Positions 9,045 through 17,826 of a stretch of 64,000 nt of DNA are shown here, piece by piece. The first letter of the stretch is position 1. Each line of letters starts with the position of its first letter. Origin of the DNA: Litorivivens sp041625575. GTDB taxonomy: Bacteria; Pseudomonadota; Gammaproteobacteria; Pseudomonadales; Spongiibacteraceae. The notes below the pieces were generated by a model. It had not been told where the DNA came from. It did no database searches and saw only the letters and a program-made list of their open reading frames with translations. The position numbers and the translations under genes are program-made. The DNA is taken from assembly GCA_041625575.1 (NCBI GenBank), contig JBFJTG010000005.1, positions 5,113 to 69,112 of the forward strand, written 5' to 3'.

Positions 9045-9748
9045 TCCCCGGTAGGCTTATCGGGCGCCAGCCGGTTGCGCTCCATTACGGACTCGCGCAA
9101 TTTTCCCATACCTTCCTTGGGGCGAATAAAAATACATTCGCATTCGGCTGTGACAATACCATTTGCCTCAATTTGGCCGTGTACAAAAGTTTTTCGGTCG
9201 TCGGTTCGATCAACCCAGGCGCTTAATTCCAGTGGTGTTTCAAGGGGGGTGGGGCGCCGGTACTTTACGCTCAACGTCCCGGTCATACCGGGCTGGTTAC
9301 CCATCATTTGGGCCATGCCGAGAAAATCATCGAATAATGCGGCCACGAAGCCTCCGTGCACGCAGCCGGGAGGGCCTTCGTAGCGCCAGCCCATTGTAAC
9401 GCGCGCGTGTGCGACGCCCTTGTCTTGCCACATGTTTAGAGGCGGTGCGATCGGGTTGCTGCGGCCGCTCAATGGGTTGAGTTCATGGAATATTTCGCCG
9501 TAGCTTCCATGACCGGCCTCGGTAAAGGCAAAGCGGCCATAGAGGCGGGGGTGGCGGCTGAATTTTTCTGCTGTGATTTCCAGCTGCTCGGCAATATCAT
9601 GAAGCTCGTTTACTGGGGGGGCACTTGTGACCAACACCTCATTAAGCTGGCGAATGGCATCAGCGACCCGTCTTTTTGCTTCCCAGAGTTCGCTATTCGC
9701 TGGTGCGACGTCTTCTGATAAGTAGGGGTTGAACAACTCTTCTTGCAT
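9041..9748 (-). CDS. PaaI-family hotdog thioesterase
   Basis: 235 aa, cytoplasmic. The ATG at 9748 has GGATC five bases upstream. The N-terminal third (about 1-75) is helical and charged, and not part of the usual fold. The hotdog domain follows, with the central helix motif CVHGGFVAALFDDFLG and strands TGTLSVKYRRPTPLE and AECECIFIRPKE. Substrates of this family are acyl-CoAs, often aromatic or medium-chain; the specific one cannot be read here. The N-terminal extension is longer than in typical PaaI proteins (about 140 aa). It may form an operon with the upstream VOC gene (48-bp gap). Confidence 0.87.
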   Translation of the reverse strand: MQEELFNPYLSEDVAPANSELWEAKRRVADAIRQLNEVLVTSAPPVNELHDIAEQLEITAEKFSRHPRLYGRFAFTEAGHGSYGEIFHELNPLSGRSNPIAPPLNMWQDKGVAHARVTMGWRYEGPPGCVHGGFVAALFDDFLGMAQMMGNQPGMTGTLSVKYRRPTPLETPLELSAWVDRTDDRKTFVHGQIEANGIVTAECECIFIRPKEGMGKLRESVMERNRLAPDKPTGD

Positions 9749-9796
9749 GAAAGATCCTTAATCGCCAGGGGCCTTGGGGCGGGCCTCAGTTTATTA

Positions 9797-10255
9797 TCAG
9801 CCGAAGTGCCAGCGTTTGCCTGGTTCTGAGCCCGCGTCATATTCGATGCATTGTACGTCAAACCAGAGCGGTAGTAGGTGGCGCACATAGAATGCATGCA
9901 CGACGGTGCCGGATTCGTTGAGGTCTTCGTATTCCTTGATCTGAATGTGGCTGTCTTTGGCCTGCATAGCCTTGGCTTTTGCTAGCAGGGCATCTACCTC
10001 TGCGCGCTTGTCAAAAAGCAGGCCGAGGTGGTCGAGGCCTGGTGAACTCATGGGCTTGGGGCTCTCAGCACAGAGAATAAACTGACTGACTTCGCTATCG
10101 AGCATCAGGAGCAGGGCTTTTTGTCCGACGATGTCGATTTCCATGCCGCTCCACCCAAATAACTCCTGATAAAAGTTTTGAATTTCTGCCTTGAGTTTTG
10201 CGTCGAGCGTCCCTTCGGCAAAGGTCAGTTCCATGTGGTTGATTCGCATTGGCAT
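9797..10255 (-). CDS. VOC-family protein (glyoxalase/dioxygenase superfamily)
   Basis: 152 aa. The ATG at 10255 has GGATG five bases upstream. It reads as a single vicinal-oxygen-chelate module pair: MRINHMELTF at the N-terminus supplies a candidate metal His, GLDHLGLLF near residue 75 a second, and a third ligand may be in VVHAFYVRHLLPLWFDVQ near 120. No active-site features allow a glyoxalase, fosfomycin-type or extradiol dioxygenase assignment. It lies between the methyltransferase and thioesterase genes on the same strand. Confidence 0.8.
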   Translation of the reverse strand: MPMRINHMELTFAEGTLDAKLKAEIQNFYQELFGWSGMEIDIVGQKALLLMLDSEVSQFILCAESPKPMSSPGLDHLGLLFDKRAEVDALLAKAKAMQAKDSHIQIKEYEDLNESGTVVHAFYVRHLLPLWFDVQCIEYDAGSEPGKRWHFG

Positions 10256-10341
10256 GTGAGCATCCTTATTGTTGGCTGGGCGACGAGGGCTTCAAAAGCG
10301 TATTTTGGCACAAGCCTGATAACTCGCAGATTAACGGCAGG

Positions 10342-11022
10342 TTAACCTGCGACGCGTGCGGTCAGGAGCAGGGACAGTTTGGCATTGGTTTCCGGGTTAA
10401 GGGTTTCGCCTAGTTCCAGCAATTCCAGACCAAAGCGCGGAAAGAGGGCTTGCCAGCTGGGCAAGGTACGGAAATACCAGGGCGCGGGCCTGCTGAATTC
10501 GCTTGAAAAGCCATCCCAGCTGCCCTCGCGCCATCCATCTTCATAGGGAAGTGCGCCACAGGCACTTTCGGGATGTAAAGTCTGAATAATAAAAACGCCC
10601 CGTTTGCTGAGGAGAGTGGGCATCGCTTCGAATACCGCTTCTGTCGAACTCTTGCCGAGCAGGGCAAAATTACTGACCGCGCAGTCAAATGTGTGTGGCA
10701 ATTCTGTCTTGGCTAGGCTTTCGTAGCCGCATTTCTGAAATTCGCCACCTAGCGATTTGGCGGTTTCGATCAGCGCTGGTATAGCATCAACGCCTAGGCA
10801 GTGAATGCCCGTCTCCGACAGAGCACGACACAACCAGCCTTCGCCGCAGCCGATATCGATGAGTGTTCGTGGAGCTGTCTGCCTCACGGCCTCGAGTATG
10901 GCTCGATTGGTAAGCAGTTCGCGGCTGCTAATCTGTTTTTCAGCGATGGCTTTTACCCAAGGCCTAGCATTATGACGCCAGCTTTCCAGAATATGGGCTT
11001 CGCGTGCCTTGTCTTCATCCAT
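10342..11022 (-). CDS. Class I SAM-dependent methyltransferase
   Basis: 226 aa from the ATG at 11022; a TTG at 11043 in the same frame is possible and would add 7 residues. The SAM-binding motif I is clear (LIDIGCGEGWL, about residue 55), with the acidic residue after strand 2 (LGVDAIPAL) and motif III region FDCAVSNFALLG. The fold is UbiG/Tam-like, but the substrate is unknown. The start lies 26 bp past the stop of the upstream alpha/beta hydrolase gene, so the two are probably co-transcribed. A perfect 14-bp palindrome (GCAGGTTAACCTGC, 10337-10350) covers its stop codon. Confidence 0.86.
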   Translation of the reverse strand: MDEDKAREAHILESWRHNARPWVKAIAEKQISSRELLTNRAILEAVRQTAPRTLIDIGCGEGWLCRALSETGIHCLGVDAIPALIETAKSLGGEFQKCGYESLAKTELPHTFDCAVSNFALLGKSSTEAVFEAMPTLLSKRGVFIIQTLHPESACGALPYEDGWREGSWDGFSSEFSRPAPWYFRTLPSWQALFPRFGLELLELGETLNPETNAKLSLLLTARVAG

Positions 11023-11047
11023 GAGAGTGTATCCAGCCACCAATCAG

Positions 11048-11977
11048 CTAGCGCTGCGCTTTGAGGAAGCCGATCATGGCGCTGTTTACCTCGTCGGCCT
11101 GATCGATATTGACCCAGTGCTCGGCACTGTCCAGTACGACAATTCGTGCGTGCGGAATCAGGTTTTCGGCGTCGGCGGCGTGAGAGAAGGGAAAGCTACT
11201 GTCCTGTCGGCCCCAGATAAATAGCGTTGGCACGTCCGTTTTTCCCAGCTTGCGCCAGCCGTAGCGGTAATCCAGCACGGGTGAATGTCGCAGTGTCGAT
11301 AGTGCAGAGCGCGCGACGCCCCGGTTTTGGTAATAGACTTTCCAGTAGGCGCTTGTCCACTCTGCGTCTTCGTCATTGAGCAGATAGCTTTGCATTTTTG
11401 ATTGCAGCATAAATCTGCCGGCGTAAAAAAATACCATATCGGCCACGTAGGGCATCTTGACCAGTTTCGCGGTAGTGTCGGCGCTATTGGGCCAGCCCGC
11501 CGGCCCCGTCAAAATTAGGCTATGGACCTGGTCCGGATAGTTGAGGGCGTAATCGGCCGCGATCACTGAGCCAAAGGAGGCGCCTGCCAGGTGCACGGGT
11601 GCCTGGAGCTCCAGGTGTTTGCGCAGAGCATTTATCTGTTCGTGAAAAACCTTGAGAGTGAGGGGGCGCAATGGCCGATCCGATAGACCGCGGCCGAAAA
11701 GATCGTAGGCCACGACGTGATAGCCGGCCTTGACCAGTGCATCGATGTTGGGTTGCCAGGTTTCCAGAAAACCGTTGAAGCTATGAATCAGAATAATGGT
11801 TGGCTTGCGGCGATCGCCCCAGCTTTCGTAGCGGGTTTTTCCGTGGGTCGACTCGATTGTGTTAACCGCTAATAGTTGCTGCGTCTCAGCCAGTTTTTTC
11901 GGTCTCTCAAACTGATGGCCGAGCAGGGGCAATACAAGCAGAATGGCAACGACGAGTGCAGCAATGACAATGCGCAA
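11048..11977 (-). CDS. Membrane-anchored alpha/beta hydrolase
   Basis: 309 aa. It starts at a TTG (11977) that has a strong AGGAGGTG 7 nt upstream; no ATG fits as well. Residues 1-20 are a hydrophobic anchor or signal (IVIAALVVAILLVLPLLG). The hydrolase fold follows, with the oxyanion region HSFNGFLETW, nucleophile elbow GASFGS (Ser), acid in WGRQDSSFP (Asp) and base in DSAEHW (His), a complete triad. It could be an esterase, lipase-like enzyme or haloperoxidase-type hydrolase. Probably first gene of an operon with the methyltransferase. Confidence 0.87.
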   Translation of the reverse strand: MRIVIAALVVAILLVLPLLGHQFERPKKLAETQQLLAVNTIESTHGKTRYESWGDRRKPTIILIHSFNGFLETWQPNIDALVKAGYHVVAYDLFGRGLSDRPLRPLTLKVFHEQINALRKHLELQAPVHLAGASFGSVIAADYALNYPDQVHSLILTGPAGWPNSADTTAKLVKMPYVADMVFFYAGRFMLQSKMQSYLLNDEDAEWTSAYWKVYYQNRGVARSALSTLRHSPVLDYRYGWRKLGKTDVPTLFIWGRQDSSFPFSHAADAENLIPHARIVVLDSAEHWVNIDQADEVNSAMIGFLKAQR

Positions 11978-12166
11978 AATGACACCTCCTTAAAGCGAGG
12001 TGCCGAGTATAACGGTAAAAATACACTTCTGCTGAGTGTTGCTGCCTTTTCGCCTTGAACCGCTCAAGGAGGTTTGGCTTTGCGTTGAAGTAAAGCGAAC
12101 GCTCCGCTGCACAGCTTTGAGCGGATTTAACAGTATCGTCTAAATAGTGAGATTTGTTTGCCGGCT

Positions 12167-12481
12167 TCAGTAGCCGCACATCTCCGGCAGATAGCTGTCA
12201 CACTTCTTGCTCAGCCACGCTTTGCCTGGCATGGCTCTACGTGCTGGTTGGCTATGTAAGCGCGCGTCGAGTTCGTCGACGACTTCAGCCCAGTCGGCGT
12301 CGTCGTCGATGGCTTCTTGTAAAAATCCGGCTTGCGCGGTGCTCCAAAACGGGGCCTGTTGGAGCGTGGTTGTGTGCGGCAAGGGGCTGTGTTCAGCGAT
12401 GAACTGTTCGATATCTGAATCGCTGTCCGGCAAACCCAATTGCTGAAACAATGCGTTGATGCTGTGTACAAGCGGTTCCAT
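12167..12481 (-). CDS. DUF2789 family protein
   Basis: 104 aa, small and acidic. The start at 12481 (MEPLVHSINALFQQLGLP) has AGGGGA just upstream; the 55 codons before it are not conserved-looking. The opening helix and the segment FIAEHSPLPHTTTL...APFW...FLQEAIDDDADW match DUF2789, a family of small gammaproteobacterial proteins without known function. Two cysteines near the C-terminus (KKCDSYLPEMCGY) lie beyond the usual end of the domain. Confidence 0.82.
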   Translation of the reverse strand: MEPLVHSINALFQQLGLPDSDSDIEQFIAEHSPLPHTTTLQQAPFWSTAQAGFLQEAIDDDADWAEVVDELDARLHSQPARRAMPGKAWLSKKCDSYLPEMCGY

Positions 12482-12644
12482 AAAATCCCCTTTTCGCTGA
12501 GCGTTCTCATCTGCATGATGAGTCTTCATGGTACCAGAGGATGTAGACGCCGCTTGTACGGAAGTAGCATAAGCAATATCGTGGTTATAATTTGTGGTGC
12601 CATGTAGTGCGAGATTTACGTCAGAAATTACCTGGAATTTATGC

Positions 12645-13805
12645 ATGAGTTTAACGATTAATTTGCCACGAATCTTACGTGTGGGTGGGGGCGCGCGCCT
12701 GGAGTTGCCGTCTGTACTGGGCAGTTTGGGGCTTTCCAGGCCTTTGCTGATAATCGACGAGTTTATGCTGCTTCAGGGGCACGCGGACACTATTTCGAAG
12801 GCGCTTGCTGAATACGGTGTGAGCCTGCGGGTATTCTCTGGAGTAGTGCCTGACCCCACGACCGAGTCGGTGGCAGCGGGTTTAGCCGCGCTAAAAGCGG
12901 GTGATCACGACAGCGTGATTGCGCTCGGTGGTGGCAGCGCCATCGATACGGCCAAGCTCGTCGCGGTGATGGCAGGGCGTCATGGTTTACTGCGGGACTA
13001 TAAAGTGCCGAAGACACTGGATGACGGTCTGCCGGTTATTGCGATTCCGACGACAGCCGGTACGGGCTCGGAGGCGACCAGGGCCGCCGTGGTCACAGAT
13101 TCCGAGACGCAGGAAAAAATGCTGTGCATGGGCTTGGGGCTGGTGCCGGTTGCTGCGCTGGTTGATTACGAATTGACCTTGAGTATGCCTTATCGGCTGA
13201 CTGCCGATACCGGGATCGATAGTCTCTGTCATGCATTGGAAGCTTATGTTAGCCGTAGGTCGAACAGCTTTACTGATGGTATTGCGCTGTCGGCAATGGC
13301 CACTATAGCCACAACCTTGCGGACGGCCTGCGAGGAACCCGGAAATTTGGAGGCTCGTGAAGCCATGATGTTGGCGGCAACGCAGGGAGGCATTGCATTT
13401 TCGAACTCATCGGTAACGCTAATTCATGGTATGAGCCGGCCTCTTGGTGCGCATTTTCACGTTCCTCACGGGCTTAGTAATGCAATGTTGCTGCCGGAAA
13501 TTACAGCGTGGTCTGTTACTTCGGCTCCGGCTCGCTACGCGGATTGCGCACGCACTATGGCCATGGCGACAGCGCAGGATAGTGATGGCTATGCCTGCGA
13601 AAAACTGGTGGCCGGTTTGAGGGCGCTATGTGCAGATCTGGCTGTGCCGGGACCGCAAGCTTTCGGAATTCGGGGGGATCAGTGGGCTTCGGTGTTAAAT
13701 GTGATGGCGGAGCAAGCGCTGGCTTCGGGCTCGCCAGCCAACAACCCCAGAGTACCGAGCCTTGACGAGATTGTTGCCTTGTATGAAGTAGTTTGGGCGG
13801 CTTAA
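12645..13805 (+). CDS. Iron-containing alcohol dehydrogenase
   Basis: 386 aa, NAD(P)-dependent and metal-dependent (group III) alcohol dehydrogenase. The start at 12645 (MSLTINLPRILRVGGGA) matches the usual family start; the 17 codons upstream in frame are ignored. Cofactor-binding GGGSAIDTAK is near residue 90. IPTTAGTGSEATRAAVV is the second signature. Metal ligands are seen in DTGIDSLCHALEAYVS (Asp, His) and in HGMSRPLGAHFHVPHG (two His). Substrate cannot be inferred; families with this pattern act on butanol, lactaldehyde, maleylacetate or 4-hydroxybutyrate. It starts divergently from the DUF2789 gene, with 163 bp between the two starts. Confidence 0.92.
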   Translation: MSLTINLPRILRVGGGARLELPSVLGSLGLSRPLLIIDEFMLLQGHADTISKALAEYGVSLRVFSGVVPDPTTESVAAGLAALKAGDHDSVIALGGGSAIDTAKLVAVMAGRHGLLRDYKVPKTLDDGLPVIAIPTTAGTGSEATRAAVVTDSETQEKMLCMGLGLVPVAALVDYELTLSMPYRLTADTGIDSLCHALEAYVSRRSNSFTDGIALSAMATIATTLRTACEEPGNLEAREAMMLAATQGGIAFSNSSVTLIHGMSRPLGAHFHVPHGLSNAMLLPEITAWSVTSAPARYADCARTMAMATAQDSDGYACEKLVAGLRALCADLAVPGPQAFGIRGDQWASVLNVMAEQALASGSPANNPRVPSLDEIVALYEVVWAA

Positions 13806-13816
13806 TAAAGCCGCCC
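13795..13816. terminator. Bidirectional hairpin between the alcohol dehydrogenase and the OMP gene
   Basis: A perfect 9-bp stem (GGGCGGCTT / AAGCCGCCC) with loop AATA contains the alcohol dehydrogenase stop. It sits between two convergent genes and has no long U-tract. Confidence 0.6.
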
Positions 13817-13841
13817 TTGCACAAATAAGAGAGCTTAGCGA

Positions 13842-14336
13842 CTAAAAGCGCATAGTGGCGCCGAGATTAAAGCCCGACACTTCGATGTTTTTGTCGTCGT
13901 ACAATGAGATGTATTCGCCAAATATTTCGACGCCGTTTTGGATTTTCGCGGACAGACCGATGCCATAGCTGATGTCGTCATCGTCCCCTTTCCCGAAATT
14001 CGTATCGATCGTCGTCTCTGCTATACCTATCAAGCCATAGAGCGTCAGGACATCGGATAGTGGCAGCATGGGTTTGGCGTAAATGGCGAAATAGTCTTCA
14101 ATTTCAGCCTTGACGCCGCTATCGCTGTCATCGTCTATGCCAAAGCCTATACGACCTTCTATAGCAATGTTCGGGTTGAAGGTATTGCCAATCGCAATAT
14201 TCAGTGTGGGTGTGTCAAAGTCTCTGCTGCCCATCTCGGTTTCCAGTGCACCGTAGGAAAGGCCGCCGTAGATGTCAGCCAGGGCTGTGCCTGACAATAG
14301 TAGGCCGCAGGCAGCGGCGCTTAAAAGCTTTTTCAT
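13842..14336 (-). CDS. Small outer-membrane beta-barrel protein
   Basis: 164 aa. An Sec signal peptide (MKKLLSAAACGLLLSGTALA, cleavage before DIYGG) is followed by alternating hydrophobic strands and a C-terminal strand ending in Phe (GFNLGATMRF), the usual BAM recognition end. It resembles the OMP_b-brl / OmpA-like barrel group of eight-stranded proteins. Loops are rich in Asp (GIDDDSDSG, GKGDDDD), which may bind calcium. The ATG has GGAGA 4 nt upstream. No function beyond outer-membrane location can be stated. Confidence 0.82.
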   Translation of the reverse strand: MKKLLSAAACGLLLSGTALADIYGGLSYGALETEMGSRDFDTPTLNIAIGNTFNPNIAIEGRIGFGIDDDSDSGVKAEIEDYFAIYAKPMLPLSDVLTLYGLIGIAETTIDTNFGKGDDDDISYGIGLSAKIQNGVEIFGEYISLYDDKNIEVSGFNLGATMRF

Positions 14337-14573
14337 AGTTTCTCCACAGGGGGGGTGATTACCGAGGGCATGGTGCCTGAAGCCGATATAAGTTTCAGTG
14401 CTTTAAATTGTTAATTTGTAACAAGTTTTTTGAGAGGTTGTTCGCAAGTTTAGGCTTGCATGGCACCACTGGCTGATCGGCTTTTAGCCTAAGAGCTAGT
14501 GCATGCGGCGTTCTCCGCGCTGGGGCAAGACAGGCGGACTAGATCAATTCGAAAGAAATGCCGGGTGAATAGT

Positions 14574-14599
14574 GGCCGGCAAAATGGCTTTTGCCGGCC
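14574..14599 (-). terminator. Terminator of the TonB-dependent receptor gene
   Basis: A perfect 11-bp stem (GGCCGGCAAAA / TTTTGCCGGCC) with a 4-nt loop lies 10 bp past the receptor stop. The A/T ends of the stem supply the U-rich arm. Confidence 0.7.
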
Positions 14600-14609
14600 G
14601 AGGGTTAAT

Positions 14610-17216
14610 TTAGAAGGATTTACGTACTTCTACGCCATAAAAGCGGGGGTTGCCCAAAGCTTGAGCGAAAGTGCCGATCGAGTCGCCGGTTGCAACCGCG
14701 CCAATCTCGTAGCGTTCGTCGGTCGCATTTTTGACGTAGGCGGACACGGTTAGGTCTTCGTCATTGTTAGCCCAGCTCACTCTGGCATCGACCAAGGTGT
14801 AGGCTTCCGAGTAAACACCTTCGGGGTTGGTATCTTTCACATCCCAGGCGCCGTTATCAAAGCCTAGGTAAATTTCGCTTTTATAGCTGAAATCTATGCG
14901 GGGAACGACCAGACCGAAGGCTGTATCGAAGGTGTATTGAATTCCAAAGGAAGCGGTTTGTTCAGGCGATACCGGAAATTGCTCGTCGCTGCGATCAACC
15001 GGAATCGATGCGCCGCTGATGGCCAGTGCCGTCAAGTCCTGGTCCATAAACTCCAAAAATTTATAGTTGTTGTTGCTGTAGCTCAAGCTCATCATCAGGT
15101 GCGGCGTAGGCAACCATGTCAGCTCAAGCTCGCCGCCTTCAATCATGGATTTACCGGCATTTTGCGAGGTGACAACGAGTGTGTTTGCAGAATCAACGCC
15201 CACGGTGATGAGCTGCATATTCTCAAAGATCATTGAGTACAGCGCTACATTCAGGCGCACAGAGCGCTCGAAGGCATCAATTTTAAAACCGACTTCGCGG
15301 TTTTCTAGTGTTTCCGGCTCCACAACAACAAGCCCGTCCTGGCCGCTGGGTTCGAGAAAGCCGGATTTGAAGCCGTTACTCCACGTGCCGTAGAGTAGCA
15401 GTGAGTTGAGGATGGAATCGTCCAGCCATTCGCCGGGGACAAACCACGAGGCCGAGGCCATAGGCGTAAATTCACGGAAGGTGACATCACGCTTGTCCAG
15501 TTTGGCAGGCCCGAGTGGCGAAGTAATGTTGCCATCACCACCCACGCCAGCGCGAAGTATGTCGTTAGCCATGCCGATTGGATCTTCCGCCCACGCTCCG
15601 GCGAAGGAATGGATTGCAAGGCCGGGCTCCAGAGTGGTGAAGCGCGGGTTCGCACCGACGATGGCGCTAACGGCGGCGTTGTCGGTCACTCGCGTAGTCA
15701 GGTCGGATTGCCGGTTTTCTTCGGTATAGCGACCGCCAATAGTTAATTCCAGGTTTTCCGTGACGTGCCAGGTCGCCTGGGTAAATATAGCGCTGGTTTG
15801 ACCGTCAATCTGGAAATTTTGAACGGTATCAAGCGGCAGCAGCGCGGCCACTAAGGGGGTTGGTGTACCCAAAATAATCGGTACAGCACCCGGCGAGCGA
15901 CCACCTGCGACTTGTGCCAGATTGATCGGGTCCATGCCGATGATGGAGTCGCCGGTCATGAATGTCTCAGATTTATATTCGTCCTGCCAGAATATTCCCG
16001 CTGTGTAGTCAACGGCGGCGTCAAACAAGCTACCGTTAACCTGGAATTCCAAGGTCAGCGACTCCTGATCGCCGGCGTCGAGAATGACCGCTTTTTGATA
16101 CTCCGCCGGGCCGCCGTCATCACTGTTGGTTTGCGGTCCGGTCTTCAGTGCGTCGCGATAGCCGAGGATGAATTTTAGATCGTGGGTTTCGTTGAAAGCC
16201 CAGTCCAATGTGACGCCCGCCATCAGTGTTTCAATTTCCTTACGCTGGCGCTGACCGGCGCCCATGTTGGTCGTCAGGTCAGGCAGTGCGTCGCGATCGT
16301 TAGCTAGACAATTGTCTTTATAGGCACGCGGATTGGCCGGATCTGTGTCGCCGGACCAAAGTAATCCCAAGCCGTTTACAAAGAGTGCATTTTCATTGGT
16401 CAGTTTGCAGTGGTAAGAGGGGTAGCGCTCGTCGACCTTGCCGAGAAAGGTGAAGGTGTCGAGTACGAGCTCTTCGCTGGCTAACCAGCGGGTTTGGAAT
16501 ATGGCTGACAGGCGATCAACTGATTGGTTATTGGATGTCGATAAATCTTTCAGAAAGCCATCGCGCCGATGGCTGTTAAAGGCAATTCGCGTAAAAAATT
16601 CGTCGTTGACCGGGAAGTTATAAGCGGTGCGAATGCGCTGGTCGTTATAATTGCCTAGCGCCGCCTCAACGTAACCGTGTTGTTCTTCTGAGGGCTTGGT
16701 CAGAGTAAACACCAAGGCGCCGCCAGTATTGTTTTTGCCGAACAGGGTGCCCTGCGGGCCGCGCAGGACCTGAACACTGTCGATGTCGATGGTGTCGAGC
16801 AATTGTCCGTCGGCGCGGGGAATAAAGATGCCGTCGAGATACACGCTAACTGAGGGGTCCTGACGTATAAGACCTGCGCGCTGCCCAATGCCGCGAATGA
16901 AGATTTGGGTGGCGGTGCTATCGTTTATCTGCAAGCTAGGTACTGACTTGGCTAATTCAACGGTATTAACGATGCCCCGGGCGATAAGGTCATCACCGCT
17001 GATAGCCGTTACGGCTACCGGGGTTTCCTGAATGCTCTCAGAGCGTTTTCGCGCAGTGACCACCACTTCTTCCAGCGTAGAGGAGAAGTTGCGTTTGTTT
17101 TGCGTTTGGGTTTGCGTGGCCGCTGCGTCCGTCGTCTGGGCGAAAGCGGTGGCGCTGAATGTAAAACAAGCAGCCAGACCGAGTGCCTGGGCGCGCCGTG
17201 ATGGGGTTGCTCTCAT
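14610..17216 (-). CDS. TonB-dependent outer-membrane receptor
   Basis: 868 aa. A signal peptide (ending about ATAFA) is followed by a short linker and the TonB box EEVVVTARKR. The plug domain has the motifs IRGIGQRAG, VSVYLDGIFIPR and VQVLRGPQGTLFGKNNTGGAL. A 22-stranded barrel follows, closing with FYGVEVRKSF. This type, with VVVTARKR and FGKNNTGG, is abundant in marine gammaproteobacteria and sphingomonads and is not restricted to siderophores; the ligand here is unknown. It is transcribed alone, downstream of the bactofilin gene, with a hairpin between. The TonB-related protein in this window (59786-60943) lacks a membrane anchor and is not an obvious partner. Confidence 0.93.
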   Translation of the reverse strand: MRATPSRRAQALGLAACFTFSATAFAQTTDAAATQTQTQNKRNFSSTLEEVVVTARKRSESIQETPVAVTAISGDDLIARGIVNTVELAKSVPSLQINDSTATQIFIRGIGQRAGLIRQDPSVSVYLDGIFIPRADGQLLDTIDIDSVQVLRGPQGTLFGKNNTGGALVFTLTKPSEEQHGYVEAALGNYNDQRIRTAYNFPVNDEFFTRIAFNSHRRDGFLKDLSTSNNQSVDRLSAIFQTRWLASEELVLDTFTFLGKVDERYPSYHCKLTNENALFVNGLGLLWSGDTDPANPRAYKDNCLANDRDALPDLTTNMGAGQRQRKEIETLMAGVTLDWAFNETHDLKFILGYRDALKTGPQTNSDDGGPAEYQKAVILDAGDQESLTLEFQVNGSLFDAAVDYTAGIFWQDEYKSETFMTGDSIIGMDPINLAQVAGGRSPGAVPIILGTPTPLVAALLPLDTVQNFQIDGQTSAIFTQATWHVTENLELTIGGRYTEENRQSDLTTRVTDNAAVSAIVGANPRFTTLEPGLAIHSFAGAWAEDPIGMANDILRAGVGGDGNITSPLGPAKLDKRDVTFREFTPMASASWFVPGEWLDDSILNSLLLYGTWSNGFKSGFLEPSGQDGLVVVEPETLENREVGFKIDAFERSVRLNVALYSMIFENMQLITVGVDSANTLVVTSQNAGKSMIEGGELELTWLPTPHLMMSLSYSNNNYKFLEFMDQDLTALAISGASIPVDRSDEQFPVSPEQTASFGIQYTFDTAFGLVVPRIDFSYKSEIYLGFDNGAWDVKDTNPEGVYSEAYTLVDARVSWANNDEDLTVSAYVKNATDERYEIGAVATGDSIGTFAQALGNPRFYGVEVRKSF

Positions 17217-17312
17217 GAATAATCCTATAGGCGAGGTCGTTTGCCTTGCGCTGTTATTATGTTTCCCGGTGCTGAGATCGCTGGGTGTTTTTGCTTCTTA
17301 CTTGTAGTCATT

Positions 17313-17341
17313 ATTCTATGCCCGGCACCAGGGCATAGAAT
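17313..17341. terminator. Hairpin between bactofilin and receptor genes
   Basis: A perfect 11-bp stem (ATTCTATGCCC / GGGCATAGAAT) with a 7-nt loop lies 21 bp past the bactofilin stop. No U-tract follows, so it may be a weak terminator or an RNA-stabilising hairpin. Confidence 0.5.
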
Positions 17342-17361
17342 CATCCGTTTAGATGAGAGGC

Positions 17362-17826
17362 CTAGCCAGTTGCTTTTAAGCTCTGGTTTGGTTCGCCATC
17401 AACCTTGGGTGCGGTGGATTCAGTTTTGTCTGAGTGTGGCTGGTGTGATATGCGGCGTGGCTCAGCGTCATCAATGGCCTTTATTTCACTGCTGCCGTTA
17501 AACTGGCCGCCCGGTTCGATAACCAGCTCGGAAACACGAATTTCACCGCGTACCTTGCCGGTGCCGACGATTTCCAAACGTTCGGCGTCGATACTGCCTT
17601 CGACGTGACCGCTGACGTAAACCTTTTTGGCGGATATTTCGCCGGTGAACTCCCCGCCCATGCCTATGGTGACATTACGGGTGGAGATGAGCGTGCCGCT
17701 CATTGTGCCATCGAGGTGAAAATCGTCGTTTAGTTCGAGATCACCGACAATTTTGGTTGCCCCTGCAACAACAGTCGTTCCGGGCTGCTGACTGCCTTCC
17801 TTACTGACTCGGCCAAGGAATCCCAT
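17362..17826 (-). CDS. Bactofilin
   Basis: 154 aa cytoskeletal protein that polymerises without nucleotide and scaffolds cell-wall enzymes at the inner membrane. The N-terminus is GFLGRVSKEG, then the right-handed beta-helix starts with TTVVAGATKIVGDLEL and repeats of about 17-18 residues (HLDGTMSGTL, VTIGMGGEFTGEI, VYVSGHVEGSI, LEIVGTGKVRGEI). The last 40 residues are polar and disordered. Its first 32 codons overlap the 3' end of the M23 peptidase gene in another frame; no later Met allows a complete domain. Pairing with M23 peptidases is a known bactofilin arrangement, as in Helicobacter CcmA/Csd1. Confidence 0.93.
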   Translation of the reverse strand: MGFLGRVSKEGSQQPGTTVVAGATKIVGDLELNDDFHLDGTMSGTLISTRNVTIGMGGEFTGEISAKKVYVSGHVEGSIDAERLEIVGTGKVRGEIRVSELVIEPGGQFNGSSEIKAIDDAEPRRISHQPHSDKTESTAPKVDGEPNQSLKATG